NCBI GenBank assembly: GCA_027627225.1
Contig: CM051025.1
Span: 77,044,474 to 77,108,473 of the forward strand
Length of the DNA stretch: 64,000 nucleotides
Origin: Congeria kusceri
Taxonomy: Eukaryota; Mollusca; Bivalvia; Myida; Dreissenidae
Direction of reading: 5' to 3'
The notes below the pieces were generated by a model that was not told the origin of the DNA, ran no database searches, and was given only the letters and a program-made list of their open reading frames with translations. Position 1 is the first letter of the stretch; every line of letters starts with the position of its first letter. Below, piece by piece: positions 11,301-26,300 of this stretch. Both the position numbers and the translations under genes were made by a program.

Positions 11301-14300
11301 CCCGAGAGAAAATCCCAACTAAAACATGACACGCATACAAACATATCTGAGCTATATATAACACACCTTAAAATGCGGAAGTTAATGTCACTATAAGCAT
11401 GCTGTTTATGTGATGAACAGTGCCGACTCCGCCCACCTCCTCCTCCAACCCCTCCGCGGACACTGTGCTGGTGATCGACGCCTCCCTCAGCATGAAGGGC
11501 GAACCCTTCCAGGAGCTCACCAAGTTCGTCAACGGATTCATAGACGGTCCGTACCACAATAGACGTTTCCACAAATGTTAATCATATGCTTTGTTTTTAT
11601 TTGTTTTAGTGGTATGTGGTCAAAGACCCTAGGTTTAAAATATATACCACTTGCAGCATTGTGAAAATCATATTTTATTGACAAGACATGTATGCAAATA
11701 TCGCTCTAATCCAGTATACACCAATTCATATGTTTGTATTTATGTTGTTATGCAATGCTCACCTTGGTTAGCTTTTATTTAAACGCTATATTGAGAAAAC
11801 ACATACAGAATGCCCACAATCAACGAAAAGAACAGTCCTTAACTAGTGATCCACCTCATTTTTTAAATTACGTTATTTAAAGTGTAATAATATAAATATT
11901 ACATTATAACATCAAAGTAAGGAATCTGTCACATGTTCATTAATCAGATACTTGTATATTGTCGTTATGACCATCGCTCGATACTGTGCCGTTTCACTTT
12001 AGAACTTGACAAGACCAATTGGGACCTGGGCCTTGAGGAGCGTCTGTCGGTGATCATGTGCGGCTCAACCACCTCCATTCTGCAGCCCTTCACCACGCGG
12101 TACGACGACATAAGGGAGATATTAGGTACTTTATATCGGCTAGTATGCCCTATGTATAGTTTTGCTCCTGTTTGGTTAGTCTGTTGTTATACAAAAACTG
12201 CACAGATGATGCCAACATGTTCACTTTTCACGTTTTTACGCTGCTAAGTTCAGCCATCAAGTCCAAGTCCAACATTTATTGCATAAACGTTACACAATGT
12301 TATTGTATTATTAATACTATTAACGTCAGGTAGTGTTTAATTCAATTAGCGAGTTTTTTTTTCTCATAATTATATGCATTCATATGTTTGTGCTTTGGAT
12401 CAGTTTATTTCCTAGCGAATTAGGTAAAGCAGTTAATAGTTTTACGATATATGATAAATAAATTAAATCATGTACATGTAAATGTTAATTTGAATCCAGT
12501 CTGTCATTATCAATGTCGGAAAGTCTGTCTTGCCCACGATTACAAAATAGTCCGAAAGTTCCACTGACAAACATGTGAGGTGGTGTGACTAAGCTGCAAT
12601 ATGATGCTCTCTATCTTCATCTGTTCTGTACTATTCATTTTCACAGACCAGTTGCAAATCGAAGGCAAGACGCCCCTGCTGACTGCCCTGACCCTCGCGC
12701 TCTGCTACATTGACGGAAAAGGTAACCAGTCGCCATTCGGTATTTCTTATGAAGTAGACTGGTGCCAGGGTATTTTTATTAGACGCATATTCACAATACT
12801 TTGACATCGGAACCAGTCTATAGACAGAGTTTAATTAAATGAGAACCTACATTGATCATCACAAATGTACCACAGGCTTTTCTCTGCCAATAAGTCCTAT
12901 TGTTGGAACTAGCAACTTGGAACTGTATAAACGTCCATAGTAATTGTAGGAATATATTAATAATGCACGATCCTATACATTAATGTCTTGTTCACAGTAT
13001 TGAGTAATGTTTGAACAAAGTATAAAATGCTAAAACTAAAAGCATTTAGTCAACTAAAGTTTGCAATATTAATGTATTTATTAGTCCTTAAAAGAGGTCA
13101 ATATTCCAAGAGAGAAGTCTTGTTTAAATGTCCTTTTTTTTAGTTGTGTAATAAAACAGCATAAATTCACTAAATGACGACCGATGTAGGTTTATACTGG
13201 ACATAGTGCGCAAAATTCATTATGTGATTTATCTATTGATTATACAGATTTCTTAACATTGCTGTTAAGGTGAAAGTCTGCAGGTCGGCAAAAAGACATT
13301 GCTGAACCCTCGGGTGATCGTCCTATCTGACTTCAACCCCACCAATGACAAGGAACCGTTCGACGACGAGACCGAGGAAACCGGCAGAGAAAATACAAAG
13401 GTACGTAATGATAACAACGGTGACGTCATCAACCGCAGAACAAATAGAAATTTACGTAATGGTGACAACTATGACGTCATCAACCGCAAAGAAAATAGAA
13501 AGGTACGTAATGATAACAACTATGACGCCACCAACCGCAAAGAAAATAGAAATGTATGTAATGAAAACAAGGATGGCGTCATCAACCGCAGAGGGATAGA
13601 AATGTACGTTATGATAACAACGATGACGTCATCAACCGCAGGGAAAATAGAAAAGTACGTAATGATAACAACAAAAGCGTAATCAACCGCAGAGAAGAGA
13701 GAAAGGTAGGTTAAGATTACAATGATATGTCATCAAGCGCAAAGAATATATACAGCTGCGAAGTTATAACAACGATGACGTCATCATTGCAATTGTTGTG
13801 GAAGTGAATCGAAGGGGTAGTTTCTTTTCTTTTTTTTGCATTTAAATCTGTCCAACATACGAGCTCGTAAATTGTTTGAATACTGTTTCTACCTACCTAT
13901 GGTTTACTTGAACATTCCATTTTGATAAATCTGCACTCATTTTGATGTTTTAAATAATATGTTTACATGCTCAGTGCTTGACCCGTAAGTTTTTCTTTAA
14001 ATAACATGAGTCACTCTTGGTCTTCATTTTCAGATACAGAGGCAGTTGCTGCAGTTATCAAAAATCTACCGCCGGCAGATGTTGGGAATATATTGCGTTC
14101 CGGTTGGCCGGAACAAGAATACACAGTTCGCCCGCGCGTTGGCAGAAAACTCCAATGGCGGCGAACTATTTACATCAAAAGACCACGTTGTCGCCGGAAA
14201 CTATCTTCGCTACAACGTATGCTGCCTTAAGTTTCGACGTTCAGATTTTAAAAGAGTACTTTATGACACTTTTAAAGTTTTGTTTTTATGTGACGCATTC

Positions 14301-17300
14301 ATAGTACTGGTGAATGTTAATACAATGGAACAAACTAATTCAGATATTTTTATTAGGAACGGAGTAGATTGTTTTCCTCTAGTTGTGCACGTGATTAAAA
14401 TATGTATAAATGCACCAAAACACGAATGAAATACAATCTACCCATGCACATGTTTTTGTGGTTATACTTGTTTGTTTTTTCTTGTGCAAGCTTATAAGTC
14501 TAGCTATAGCGTGGATATATTTTGTCGAAAAGTGCTACAATATTTGTGGGGGTGAAATTATTATGTTGTGTACATTTTGGTTAGGTGGTTGCTGCCCGCG
14601 TATGCGACGATTACGACGCCTCTGTAGCCGGAAACGAAGACAGAGATCCGGAAGAGATCCTGCAGGAGATTATGCCCCTTGCAAAATGCGACCGAAACGG
14701 CAAGGTGGGCTGCTTATTGTATTGCTTCGTATTGAGTTGTTTTACATTTTGCTATCATTGGGGCTAAGAGAAAAGAATAAGAAGCCCTTTTTTATTTTGC
14801 AAAGATACCTGTTATGGAGAAAATTTTCCTCAGAAAGTGTGAAAAGATACTCCATTTATTTTTGTTTTGTTTAGAAATTGTAGTAGCCAATACGAAAATT
14901 TAGTAGCCAGTAAGTATTTTGGCTATTATTAGCGCTACTTAAACATAGATGTACGGTGTTTCGTTTAATCCACTCCATGTTTCGCACTTTCGACCTTTGA
15001 ATTACAAGCGCGAAAACGAGAGAACACGACACCACGGTCTGTATCCTGATAAATGCTGACTCAGAAGATAATGCAGCTTCAGCGGAGGAGCAGATAGTGG
15101 GGTAGGTTAGTTTATGTATAATAGTCGTTTTACCTTTACCCTATGCATTCTTATTGCAATAGAGATCAATTAAGCGATCCATTATCTATCTACAGGTACC
15201 CTAATTTTCGAAAAATGTTCGTCAGATAAACGTATAAATAGAGAAATTATTACAAAACAACACCTAAATCAGCGGAAAAAAGTATATTTTAATCATTTGA
15301 AAATATATGTAAACGTTGTTTTCTATATTAAACTTGTGTAAACAAAGCCCAATCATCGACAATAAAAATGCAGTCTTGCTTGGTTCAGTAACATTCGTAT
15401 GTTTCTTAATAAATGGATTTTTCCCAAGCTATATGCACCGAATTGGATAATGGCTTGCTACATGGTGGATAATGATAGGCTACAATAACAATTAAATGGA
15501 TAATGATCGAGCTGCTTTTTTATCAATGATTTGTACAATTTGAATCAGTTTTTTTTCTTAGAATATTAAAAATATTGTATGTTTAAAGTCACATAAAGTG
15601 CATTGGATCCTACATAATATCTCTGTATACGAACGCACCCATTAATATGTATGATTAGGGTATGAAAATCTGCGTTATACGCATGCTAACAATGTGATAT
15701 CCAGTATTCATCATACGGTAATAGAAATGCAATATGTTATCGAGCTTCTTTGATCTGCTCTGCTTTATTACACGAGGCAGTGTATTATTAACTATTTTTA
15801 TACCAGGAAACAAAGTATGTATTTAATGGTAGACCTACCCATTAAATTTCATATAGAACCATTTTAGTACGTTTATGCACACTCTAACATACATAATACA
15901 ATACAAATTTGAATAACACATGCTAAGAGCTTAAACGAAAATTATATATACATGTATATACTGTGTATAGCACTTACGTCATCTTGGACATGATTTTACT
16001 CGCAAATGGAGCAGTTTATAACAAGGGAGGTAACGATGTAAGAAATTAAAATATATTCACGTAAATATAGAGACATATGACTGCATCCTGACATGTGTGA
16101 GTGGATTGTGCAATAGGTTTTGATATTTACAAATTTGTTAATTCATTAGCTCCTGCTAGTTAGTAAATATTTGTTTGAGAATTTGTACTCTCCGATGGAT
16201 TAGCTTGGAAGTGATTTTGGAAGAGGTGTGTTGTATTCATATTCCTTTATTTACTATACAATGGCAGCTATTGGCGTTGTGTTAGCCTTCGGGAGAACGC
16301 AATATAGAAGATTCTGAGATGTTCTAATAATTAACAATTAACAATATAATTTATTGCGGTAATTATTCCTAATAGAGCATGTACTTTGGGGCCATTCAAA
16401 TTCCAGTCAGGTAATAAACAGGGTCAATCAAATACTTGTCTAGCACACGATATATAAGAAGTTACATCCCACCCCTGAGGTATTCTCAATACGATTTCCC
16501 ACAGAAGACAGACACACCGACGGACGGGCGGACAGACAGAGACAGAGGGAGAAATTGACACATAAAAGTGAAGAAAGACATGTACACAGAGTATATTAAG
16601 CTGTAAATAAGCATCATAAAAAGGCAAGCTCGACCATTATCCAAGTTAAGCATGCCATTATCTTGTTTTTATCGTATAGCACGCCATTATCCAAATGGGT
16701 GCAGATAGCTTGGGAGAAATCCATTTGTTTAGAAACGTACGTATGTTACTGAACCAAGCAAGACTGCATTTTCATTTTCGATGAATGGGCTATGTTTACA
16801 CAAGTTTAATACAAAAAAAACATGCTTACATACCTTTTTAAATGATTAAAATGTACCGTTTTCCGCTGATTTGGGTGATGTTTTGTAATCATTTCTCTAT
16901 TTATACGTTTATCTGACGAATATTTTCGAAAGTAAGGGTATTTGTAGATAATGGATCGCTTAATTCATATCTATCGCAAAAAGAATGCTGGGGGTAATGG
17001 TAAAACGACAATTATACATAAACCGACGTACCCCATTCTCTGCTCCTCCGTTGAAGCCTGCATTATCTTCTGAGCATGCATGATCTTCTGAGCATGCATT
17101 ATCAGGATACAGACCGTGGACACGAAGTAGCGAAAATACGATGCGAAATTGCGAGATTACGATGCGAGATCGCGAAATTAATATCGCGATCTCGCATCGT
17201 GTTTTCGCGTTTTCGCTTCAGCATAGGTCGAAATTGCGAAACAATGATAGTCAACCTCGCATCGTGTTTTCGCATTTTCGACCTTTAGATATACATGGGC

Positions 17301-20300
17301 GAAAACGCGAGGGCGCGAGATTAAGATGCGATATTAATTTCGCGATCTCGCATCGTAATCTCGCAATTTCGCATAATGATTTCGCTACTTCGTGTCGTGT
17401 TTTCGCGTTCTCGCGCTTGCAATCCGTAGGTTGAAAGTGCGAAACAACGAGTGGCCCTAACGGAACGCCATATAGATGTGTCTTGTTTAGTCAACGCTTA
17501 ATATGAGGATAGGTTATACTTTGCATGACTGCATTGACTGGTTCTTAATATATGTGTTTTTGTCGTGTTCACCATACGATTTCCAATGTACGTATATGTT
17601 GATAGATATTATTTCCGCATATTCCGCTTTTATGGTATTTTCTTTTTCAAGGAAGTCTTTTTTAAACATAAATCCACTGTAGACAGAAAGTGCCGTCAGG
17701 AAGGGCTTGTGCGGACTGCACAGGTTGTTCAGGACGACACTTGACGCACATGCATTAAGCCCGGGTTTCCCACGACACGCCTCAATATAGTATTGTTATG
17801 GGTTAATTTAATCCTTTTGATGCGTATGGAAATTACTGTTTAAACTTCAGCCCAGGATCCCTTTAAATGATGTTAATAGTTAAACGGTGGTATAAGCGTT
17901 TTATAAGCTGTTCGTGTTCAAGAAGGTAAAACCTAGAAGGAGTAAATTTATATCTAATTGCCTCCAACATTTTAGTGAAACTGTTATGCTAATATATTTT
18001 GACTGCCATTTACACATTGTTTTATTTTTGTCTACCACAGGATGCTATTGTTAAAGTTATTACAAAGACCATAAGCGGAAGCGACCCCGGTAGTGCTCCT
18101 TATGAAGAGGAATCGGAACCGGAAGTCGGCTCTCATAGATCAAAGAAGCGCCATCATAAGAGGGTATTAGTCTGTTATCCAGAAACGCAGTTAAAGGCAC
18201 CGTGCCCGCTTTCAATTAACACTTTTTCGAAAATAATAAAATTCTTATTCTTAGGTTAGAATGGAAGTATATTGACCAAAAATAGTACATGTTTGCAATC
18301 CACGTATTGACATACGGTAAAACAACTATATACATAACTTTTGAAAATGTATATATGTTGATCCAGTGCATGACTTTGACACGGAATTCAGACCTCTGTC
18401 AGTCAGATAGAATGGGAAATAATTGAATATGTTGGAATTGCAGCGTCAATACGCATTACTGATGACATACGAGGGGTGATCAATTAATTCGTGGACACAA
18501 GCTGTATTTTTGTTGATAATACCTTGATCCCTGCCAAATGTTCTTATAATGAGGAACAACATCAGCATATACAATGTTTTTCCAACAGTCTATGTTACAC
18601 GTTATGTAATGAATCACCATAGCAACCACTATAAACACAACCACCGCAGCTTAAATTATAAGACATTCATACATGATTCTACTCCATGTAATGCCACAGA
18701 AGGCGCTGTTAATTAACTAGTTTGCAAAGGGTATAAGATATTTCAAAATGGGTGAGAATGATTTTTAATAATAACACTAGATGCTCGCCCAGCCTTGCTC
18801 CAGGTTACCAAATGTTTCTCAAAATAGAAGACAGAACTGACAACCAATACATTAGTAGTATTAAGATTGTTTTAATTGATATACTATTGGAACATTTTTT
18901 CCTACTTAGGTCTATCACGACTAAAATTCGCAATATAAGTTAATTTGAATATAAGTTCATAGAGCTTAATTTGAAAACAAATGTAACGTCATCGACCTGC
19001 GGTGATCATATGAACATAGCACTACTTAATTGGTGTTTATTTGGTTACTTATTGTTATTTTCCTATGAAATTTACACTCCATCCTCCTTATACATGTCTG
19101 TCTACTTTCCTGCATTTGGTTTTTGTTTTCATTTAAAAACATTGTTTTTTTATGAGGTGTCCACGATTCTTTACATGTAAAACCATTGTTTTTCTATGAG
19201 GTGGCCACGAATTTATTGATCATCTCTCGTACATGTATTTAGTTAACATAATTCAGTTCTTAACTTTGTACAATAAATGACATTGTACACCACTACGGAT
19301 TTGGATGCTTTATTTATTTTCGAGGATGTGTGATGCATACGATTAGGCCTGTGGATTAATTTGCCATTAGTGCTGAATGGGTTATCAATTTTATCAGATA
19401 TATTAAACTTATAGTGTAAAAGAATATAATATAATATTATATGTAACATATTTAAGCCAAACAAATATGTGTTTCGGACAACCCCACCATACCTAGAAAA
19501 AAATCCCGACCCTAACAATTTTAGCGATGATTCTTTTCCCTGAATTCCATATTCATAAGAATTTAGATGATTTTCAATGATTTAAGACCGAAATTTGTCT
19601 TTGAAATTTGTTTGAAAAAGCTCAATCCCGACCCTACCAAACTTTTTGAGACCGTTGCGCGAAACACACATGATATTTTTTTGGCCTTTATAAAAATATT
19701 ATTATTTGTAAATAAAATTCATTATGACTATTAGTATCTTATGAGGGATAATTTAAATATTTCATAATAAGTTTTGTATGAAATAATAAACGTTGTTAAC
19801 ATGCATGACGTGATATTGGACACCAGAACGAACATAAGTTATATTATTTTCAAAATGTAAAATACACGCTTACCGATTTTACAGGAACGCCAAACAAATC
19901 CTGAAGTTGTGAAAAAGTACCAGGATTATATGGATGAGAAAAAGAAAAGACCCGAAATGCTTCCAGTGGTGTTTGACGATAGTGGCATGCCCGAATGGAT
20001 TCAAAGCAAAATGGACTCTATCGGTGTTGAGGAATTCAGCGAACTTCCGCCTCTTGGTTCCCGCGTCAGACGCGGCAGGGACTGGGATCATGATGATGAC
20101 GATGGTCGTAAGCCGGGAACAATTGTTGGTCACCTGGAAAAAGGTTTAACGACGTTCGAGATAAATGCGCAAAACTGTATTAATTAACAAACAAACCGAT
20201 TCATACTTAGAACACGTTTTGAATAAAGCGTAAAAAATATGTTTGTTTCAGGTTACCCAACCTTCCCTACAAAAATGCCCCGACCCTAGAACATTTTATA

Positions 20301-23300
20301 GATTTTTTTAAATATATTTTTTTGTTTTATTTACCTTTTTCCAATAATTTAATGTTGTATTTTTTTTTTTAATAAGTGATTTGTTTTGATAGCATTCACT
20401 TCAAAACAATGTTTAAGGATATTACAGATATGTTTTGAATATTCATTTAGTTTACGAATCTTAAAGTTTAACATTTACCAAAACAATAACAAAAAAATAC
20501 CAATAATTAAATCCCTACCTACCAATCTCCTAATTTTGTGGGGCATGTAACCTGAAAGACACATGATGTTTTTACGCCTTAGTGGCATCACTTTTTGTAC
20601 GAACGTATGTTAACGGGTTGGGCAAGTAAAAGAACGATTTTGTGGTTAAATGCTAATTGTCGCTCGGATTTGTAAAAATACAGCGGTGTGCTTAAAATGA
20701 TTCAAATATTTGCTGTCTAAATCTTCGAAGATATAAGTAGTGAACATTTATTTGCGAATTTTGATTAACTCAGTCACAGTATTACTGAAACAATGTATTC
20801 TTATTATTGATGAAGATTTTTATTCTCAATCGCAGAGGTGCTGATCGTCTTATTCGACAACGACAAACAGGTATTTTGCAAGTACGGTAAAGACGGCAAG
20901 TATGACGTCAAACAGGTTGATGAGCCCAGGCGGGTACCACGTGACCATATCGAGATAGGATGCTCCGTCAAACGAGGTACAATATGTACATGTTATCGGA
21001 TAGCCTACGTTTGGTTTGTGGTCACCAATCGAGACAGGTGGGGTTTCCTCGGGTACTCTGGTCCCCCCCACCCCACTGCACATGACCACACCAAAATTAA
21101 AAAGATTAGAGGCGTGTCGTGGGAAAACTGGGCTTAATGCATGTGCGTAAAGTGTCGTCCCGGATTAGTCTGTGCAGTCCGCACAGGCTACTCCAGGACG
21201 GCTCTTTCCGCTTTTATGATATTTTCTGTTTCACGGAAGTCTCTTCAAAATATAAATCCACTGTAGGCGGAAAGTGCCGTCTTGGATTAGCCTGCGCGGA
21301 CTGCACAGGCTAATTCAGGACGACACTTTACGCACATGCATTGAGCCCGGTTTTCCCACGACACGCAATTGAAAAGATATTATACTCAAATACTATAAAA
21401 ACATTGCAGCTATGATTCAAATGCGTCCCAATTTCGATGTGTCTCTAAAGTAAAATAAGGCGTAAACAAAACATGTTTGTTTCAGGTTACATGCCCCCCC
21501 CCCCCACCCAAAAAAAAAAATAGGATAGGGAGGTAGGGAATTATTGAATTATTTTATTTTATTTTTTATTTGGTAACTGGTCAACTTCAAGATTCCAAAA
21601 CTAAATGAATGTTTAAAACATGTCTCGATTTCATAAACATTGTTTTGAAGGGTGCTATCAAAAGAAAACACTCATTTATCCTAATAGATCTAATTATTGG
21701 AAAAAAGTGAAATAAACACAAAAATATCTGACCCATTCAATAAAATGTTCTAGGGTGGGGGCATTTTTGTAGGGTAGGTAGGGTAACATGAAACAAACAT
21801 ATTTTTTACGCCTATGGGTGCTGGGACTCAGCCCGGATCCTCACATACTACAGCTTCGGAGCTGAAGGACTTATACACTTCGAAATAGACACACATAGCC
21901 TACGTTCATGCATGTGTCCGCCTTGATTGTCTACAAAGAGTGAAGACACGAAAGCTATACGGTGGCAATGAACTGCCATACGATAATCACTTAAGGTTGT
22001 AAAAATATTCGTGTTAACTACTTAGCGTTCGCGAACAGATTCGTGTGGCCACTTTTTTATTATGATATTTATCTGGATATTGTTCTGAAAGATATTTTTA
22101 TTATTATACTAAATGGCCTTTAAGTGCCCAGAACTGACATTAGATACATTTTCTTGAGGTTGCGAAAACTTCCAAATTATCGTACTAACAAGAATATTAT
22201 AATGATAATTATCTAACAACGCGAATCTTAACTAGTTAATATTCGCGATACCACTTAATTTGTGTACGAGGTCTTCCGCATTATCATACTAACACGAATA
22301 TGACCATGATAATTATCTGACAGCTCGAATCTTAACTAGATGATATTCGTGGTACCACTTAATTTGACGCAACGTCTTCCTTATCTTACTGTTCTGTTCT
22401 GTTCATTATCTTACTAACAAGAATATTATCATGATTATTATCTGACAGCGCAAATCTTAACTAGATAATATTCGTGTTACCACTTATTTCGGCGTGAATT
22501 CCTTATTATATTACTTACATGAATAAGTTATCAAACACAAATATATTATCAGGATAATTATCTTAAAAAGCAAATCTTAACACGTTAATATTCGCGATAC
22601 CACTTGATTTTCATGCGTCGCAAATGTATTCGCAAACCAGTTCGTGTTGCCAGTTATCTAACACGAATATGATCATGATAATTATCTGACAACGCAAATC
22701 TTAACACGTTAATATTCGCGATACCACTTAATTTTCATGTATCGCAAATGTATTCGCAAAAAAATTCGTGTTGCCAGTTATCTAACAGGAATAGTATCAT
22801 GATAATTATCTTACTACGCACATTTTAACTAGTTAATATTTGTGATACAACATAAGGTTTTATTAACGGAAATTCTGATGTAAGTTCCGGGCCGTTTCAG
22901 GCCTGTGTGTTCATTATGCAAATAAATATCTTACGTCGAAACTATAAGATAAATAACACGAAACTTAAGTGGTAACACAATTTTTTTTGCGAACCTTACG
23001 TTTTTATCGTAGGGCAGTTCTATGCCACCACAGATAGCTGATGCATCGGCCGCAGAAAAGGTCAGACAACCAAAAACTTCATTAACAGTCTAGCTACTGC
23101 AATTTCTTTAAATACGTTTGGTAAATGATTTTGTATTTAGACGCTTAGCATTCTTTACAATTGACACTAACATCGTTGCATGACCCTTTTCATACCAGAT
23201 TTTACAAAACGGAGATTTCTGAAGCACGCATTGATTGATAGTGCAGATAAAATTGACCACATCACCTTTGGTGACAGTTACGAAATGGAGAATTAATATA

Positions 23301-26300
23301 TTCAATTGTTTCATCTTCTTAAACTACGTATGGCTCAATAAATGAGGCGTGTCGTGGGAAAACCGGGATTAATGCATGTGCGTAGTGTTGTCCCGGATTA
23401 TCCGGGGTTAATCCGGGACGACACTTAACGCACATGCATTTAGCCCAGGTTTCCCACGACACGCAATATTCTTTACTACATTTGTGTTTAAAGCTTACAG
23501 GCACATATTAAGACGTCTTATATTTTCACGAAATTCCAAGTTGGTTATCTGCATTCACCACTTTCATATTAATAATTAATGCATATCCGTTTTTCATTGT
23601 GTCACAAATATTGTCCGACACTGTATAACATGTAAATTATATTTATATTATTTCAGTTAACGTTCCTTATTTAGAACCATGTTTAGGTGACATATAGACC
23701 TATTAAGCCTGGCCAGTATTGTATACAGCTTGTTTATTTTGTATGTTTACACATGCCTGGATAATAAAAACATACATAATTACTTACTTACTTACATATA
23801 TACACATGTACACTCGTGTAAAGATGTTCCCACTGTTCATTAGGTCCCGACTGGCGCAAGAAAGACGAAGACGGAGGCCGCGGCAGTGTTGGAGCCGTCA
23901 TCAGGAAGGCGTCCGGCAGAATGGTCATGGTACGGTCCACTGCAGGCAACCCGTTCTATCTAGTTCATGGTTCATGGTCCAAATGGCACATTTGCTGTTT
24001 AGTTTAAGAGGGACCCGTTCACAGAAGAGCAATTTAAGAATTTACAATCATTCTGCCAAGATAAACAAAGTAGCATTCTAACATGACGCCTGCAGATTTT
24101 CCTTTGTATAGACAAAGAACATAATTGCCTTTGTTATTGCTTCAATGTAGTTTATTATTAATCAACTTTGCAATATTGCGCACAATATCAGTGAAAATGC
24201 ACGTCTAATATCAGTAAGCACGACTAAATAAAAACGATCAACTGTTCCTGTATGAATTCAACTGTTCCTGCATGAATTCAACTGTTCCCTGTATGAATTC
24301 AACTGTTCCTGTATGAATTCAACTGTTCCTGTATAATATCTAAGCATTGCGATTGGCTAAAACCAGTGTCTGTATGAAATTTCGATGCCTGTATGAGATT
24401 TAGCGATTTTTTATTGTTCAGTTGAACTGTTCCTATATGAAATTGGAAATATGGAAATTTGAAATAAATAAAACAAAACACAATCAGATTTTTAAAACTT
24501 CCATTGGCAATAACTATGTAATGACTATTTTTTGCCAATAATGTTAAGTTGATTAATAAAATACTTATTAAATCAGTGATGTCATGCCAATACAGCAGAC
24601 CTCGGACAAATACCGGTGCCTGTATGAAATCACATATTTAATAACATTATATTCCAATGCAAACTCACGCCTTGATAATGAAACATTGAAAATAATGTGT
24701 TATTGATTAAATCTGAACATGTAAATAACACATGATAATTGAGCCTTTTACTTGTATCTCTAGATTTAATATGTCCTGTCTTGTCGTTTTGTATTTATCT
24801 AGCTTACAATTAAAGTTAAATATACATCAGATATAATGGACATTGTTTATGTTGAAGTTTTCTATTCGCACATGCAGATTGATGTCCAGACATATGCGTT
24901 TAATATTAAATGTAATTTGTGTTTGCCCAGGTTCGCTGGCGTGGAGGAAGTATCCAGCCCTACAAGTTCGGACTTCACGACAGATACGAAGTTGAGGTGT
25001 AAGTACACATAATACTAGTACACCTGATCATACTCGTCACTTTGTTATTTAGTGCACGATTACGGGCAAACGTACCATCTGACCAGAGTGGTTGAATACG
25101 CCTTGTTCAGAGATGGTCGCATAGATGTGCGAGTAGGCTATAGTAGATTTTCTACGAGCAATCAAATACACGTGCAGTCGAAAGACACCTCTAAACACTA
25201 TAGCATCCGTGCCATAACTGTTTTGTAAGCCTCGGAAACAACTTCCGATAGTTCGCGACATTTGAGTGATCAGTGAGATTTGACTGACAATGTGTCTAAC
25301 CATTCACCAATTCAGAACATCGTAGATCGTAAAAGGAGTCTTTAAAAACAAATATATTAAATATAACTACAAATTTTGTAGTTGGTATTTGTCGAAGATC
25401 GAATATAGTATAACCACGATCTTAACCTAAACTCTATATGTAGTTACCAATCCAATAGCGACAGGTCAAAAAACGTTTCCACAACTGTCAATCATATGCA
25501 AATTAATATAATGGAGGCGTCTGGTGGGAAAACTGGGCTGAATGCATCTGCGTAAAGTGTCGTCCCGGATTAGCCTGTGCACGGGTTTCCCACGACACGT
25601 CTCATATATAATGTTATTTCCAAACATTGTTCTTAAAAATCAAGTGTTTTATTATTAACATATTTTATACAAAAGATCACATTGAAAAGCTTGTAAAGTT
25701 TGTGTGATTACCCTTTAATGAAATTAATCCTTTACCGATAGCTGACAATAGTTTTAAATAGTATTGGCAGAGAACTGGAAAGATCTTATGTCTTATAGCC
25801 AACCATACATTTCTTAAAAAGTTCAATTACGTTTGCTACCGATTTCAGAACCGACGAGTGCACGAATTTCAAGAACGAACCAATACCTGCAAATGTGACC
25901 GACTCAGGGTTGCCCGGTGCGGACCAAATGCACGGCGGGGGAATAGCCGCGGGACAGACTCCGGGAGTGACGTCTGGCCAGAGTAACGCCAGTAAGTTGC
26001 CATAAATGAGTCCTTGGATAATTACCGATGTAATTGTACTTTTATAATGACGCCATAACTTTAATAAATAAATAAATACATAAATAAACAAATAAATAAA
26101 TAAATAAATAGCACCAAATCGAAAAAGAACAGGCTGATAACTTGCTTTCGACTAGTTTAAAGACGTCATACTAGAGTATGTCATAAAGTATACCGGTCCT
26201 ACGTAAAATTTGCATTTCATTCAGAAAATGAAAATTGGAAACTATGCGATAATGAAAAGCACTTGAAGTTTGGGACAATGATTGTCTAACTGTTGCACAG

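Noticed and set aside
13345..13599. Second open frame over exon 7 and the minisatellite
   Set aside because: Shadow frame generated by the 51-bp period. It does not encode the vWA strand.
14006..14230. Alternative frame through exon 8 (SHSWSSFSDTEAVAAVIK)
   Set aside because: The incoming phase is 0, and only the other frame gives the vWA C-terminal pattern and a phase-matched donor.
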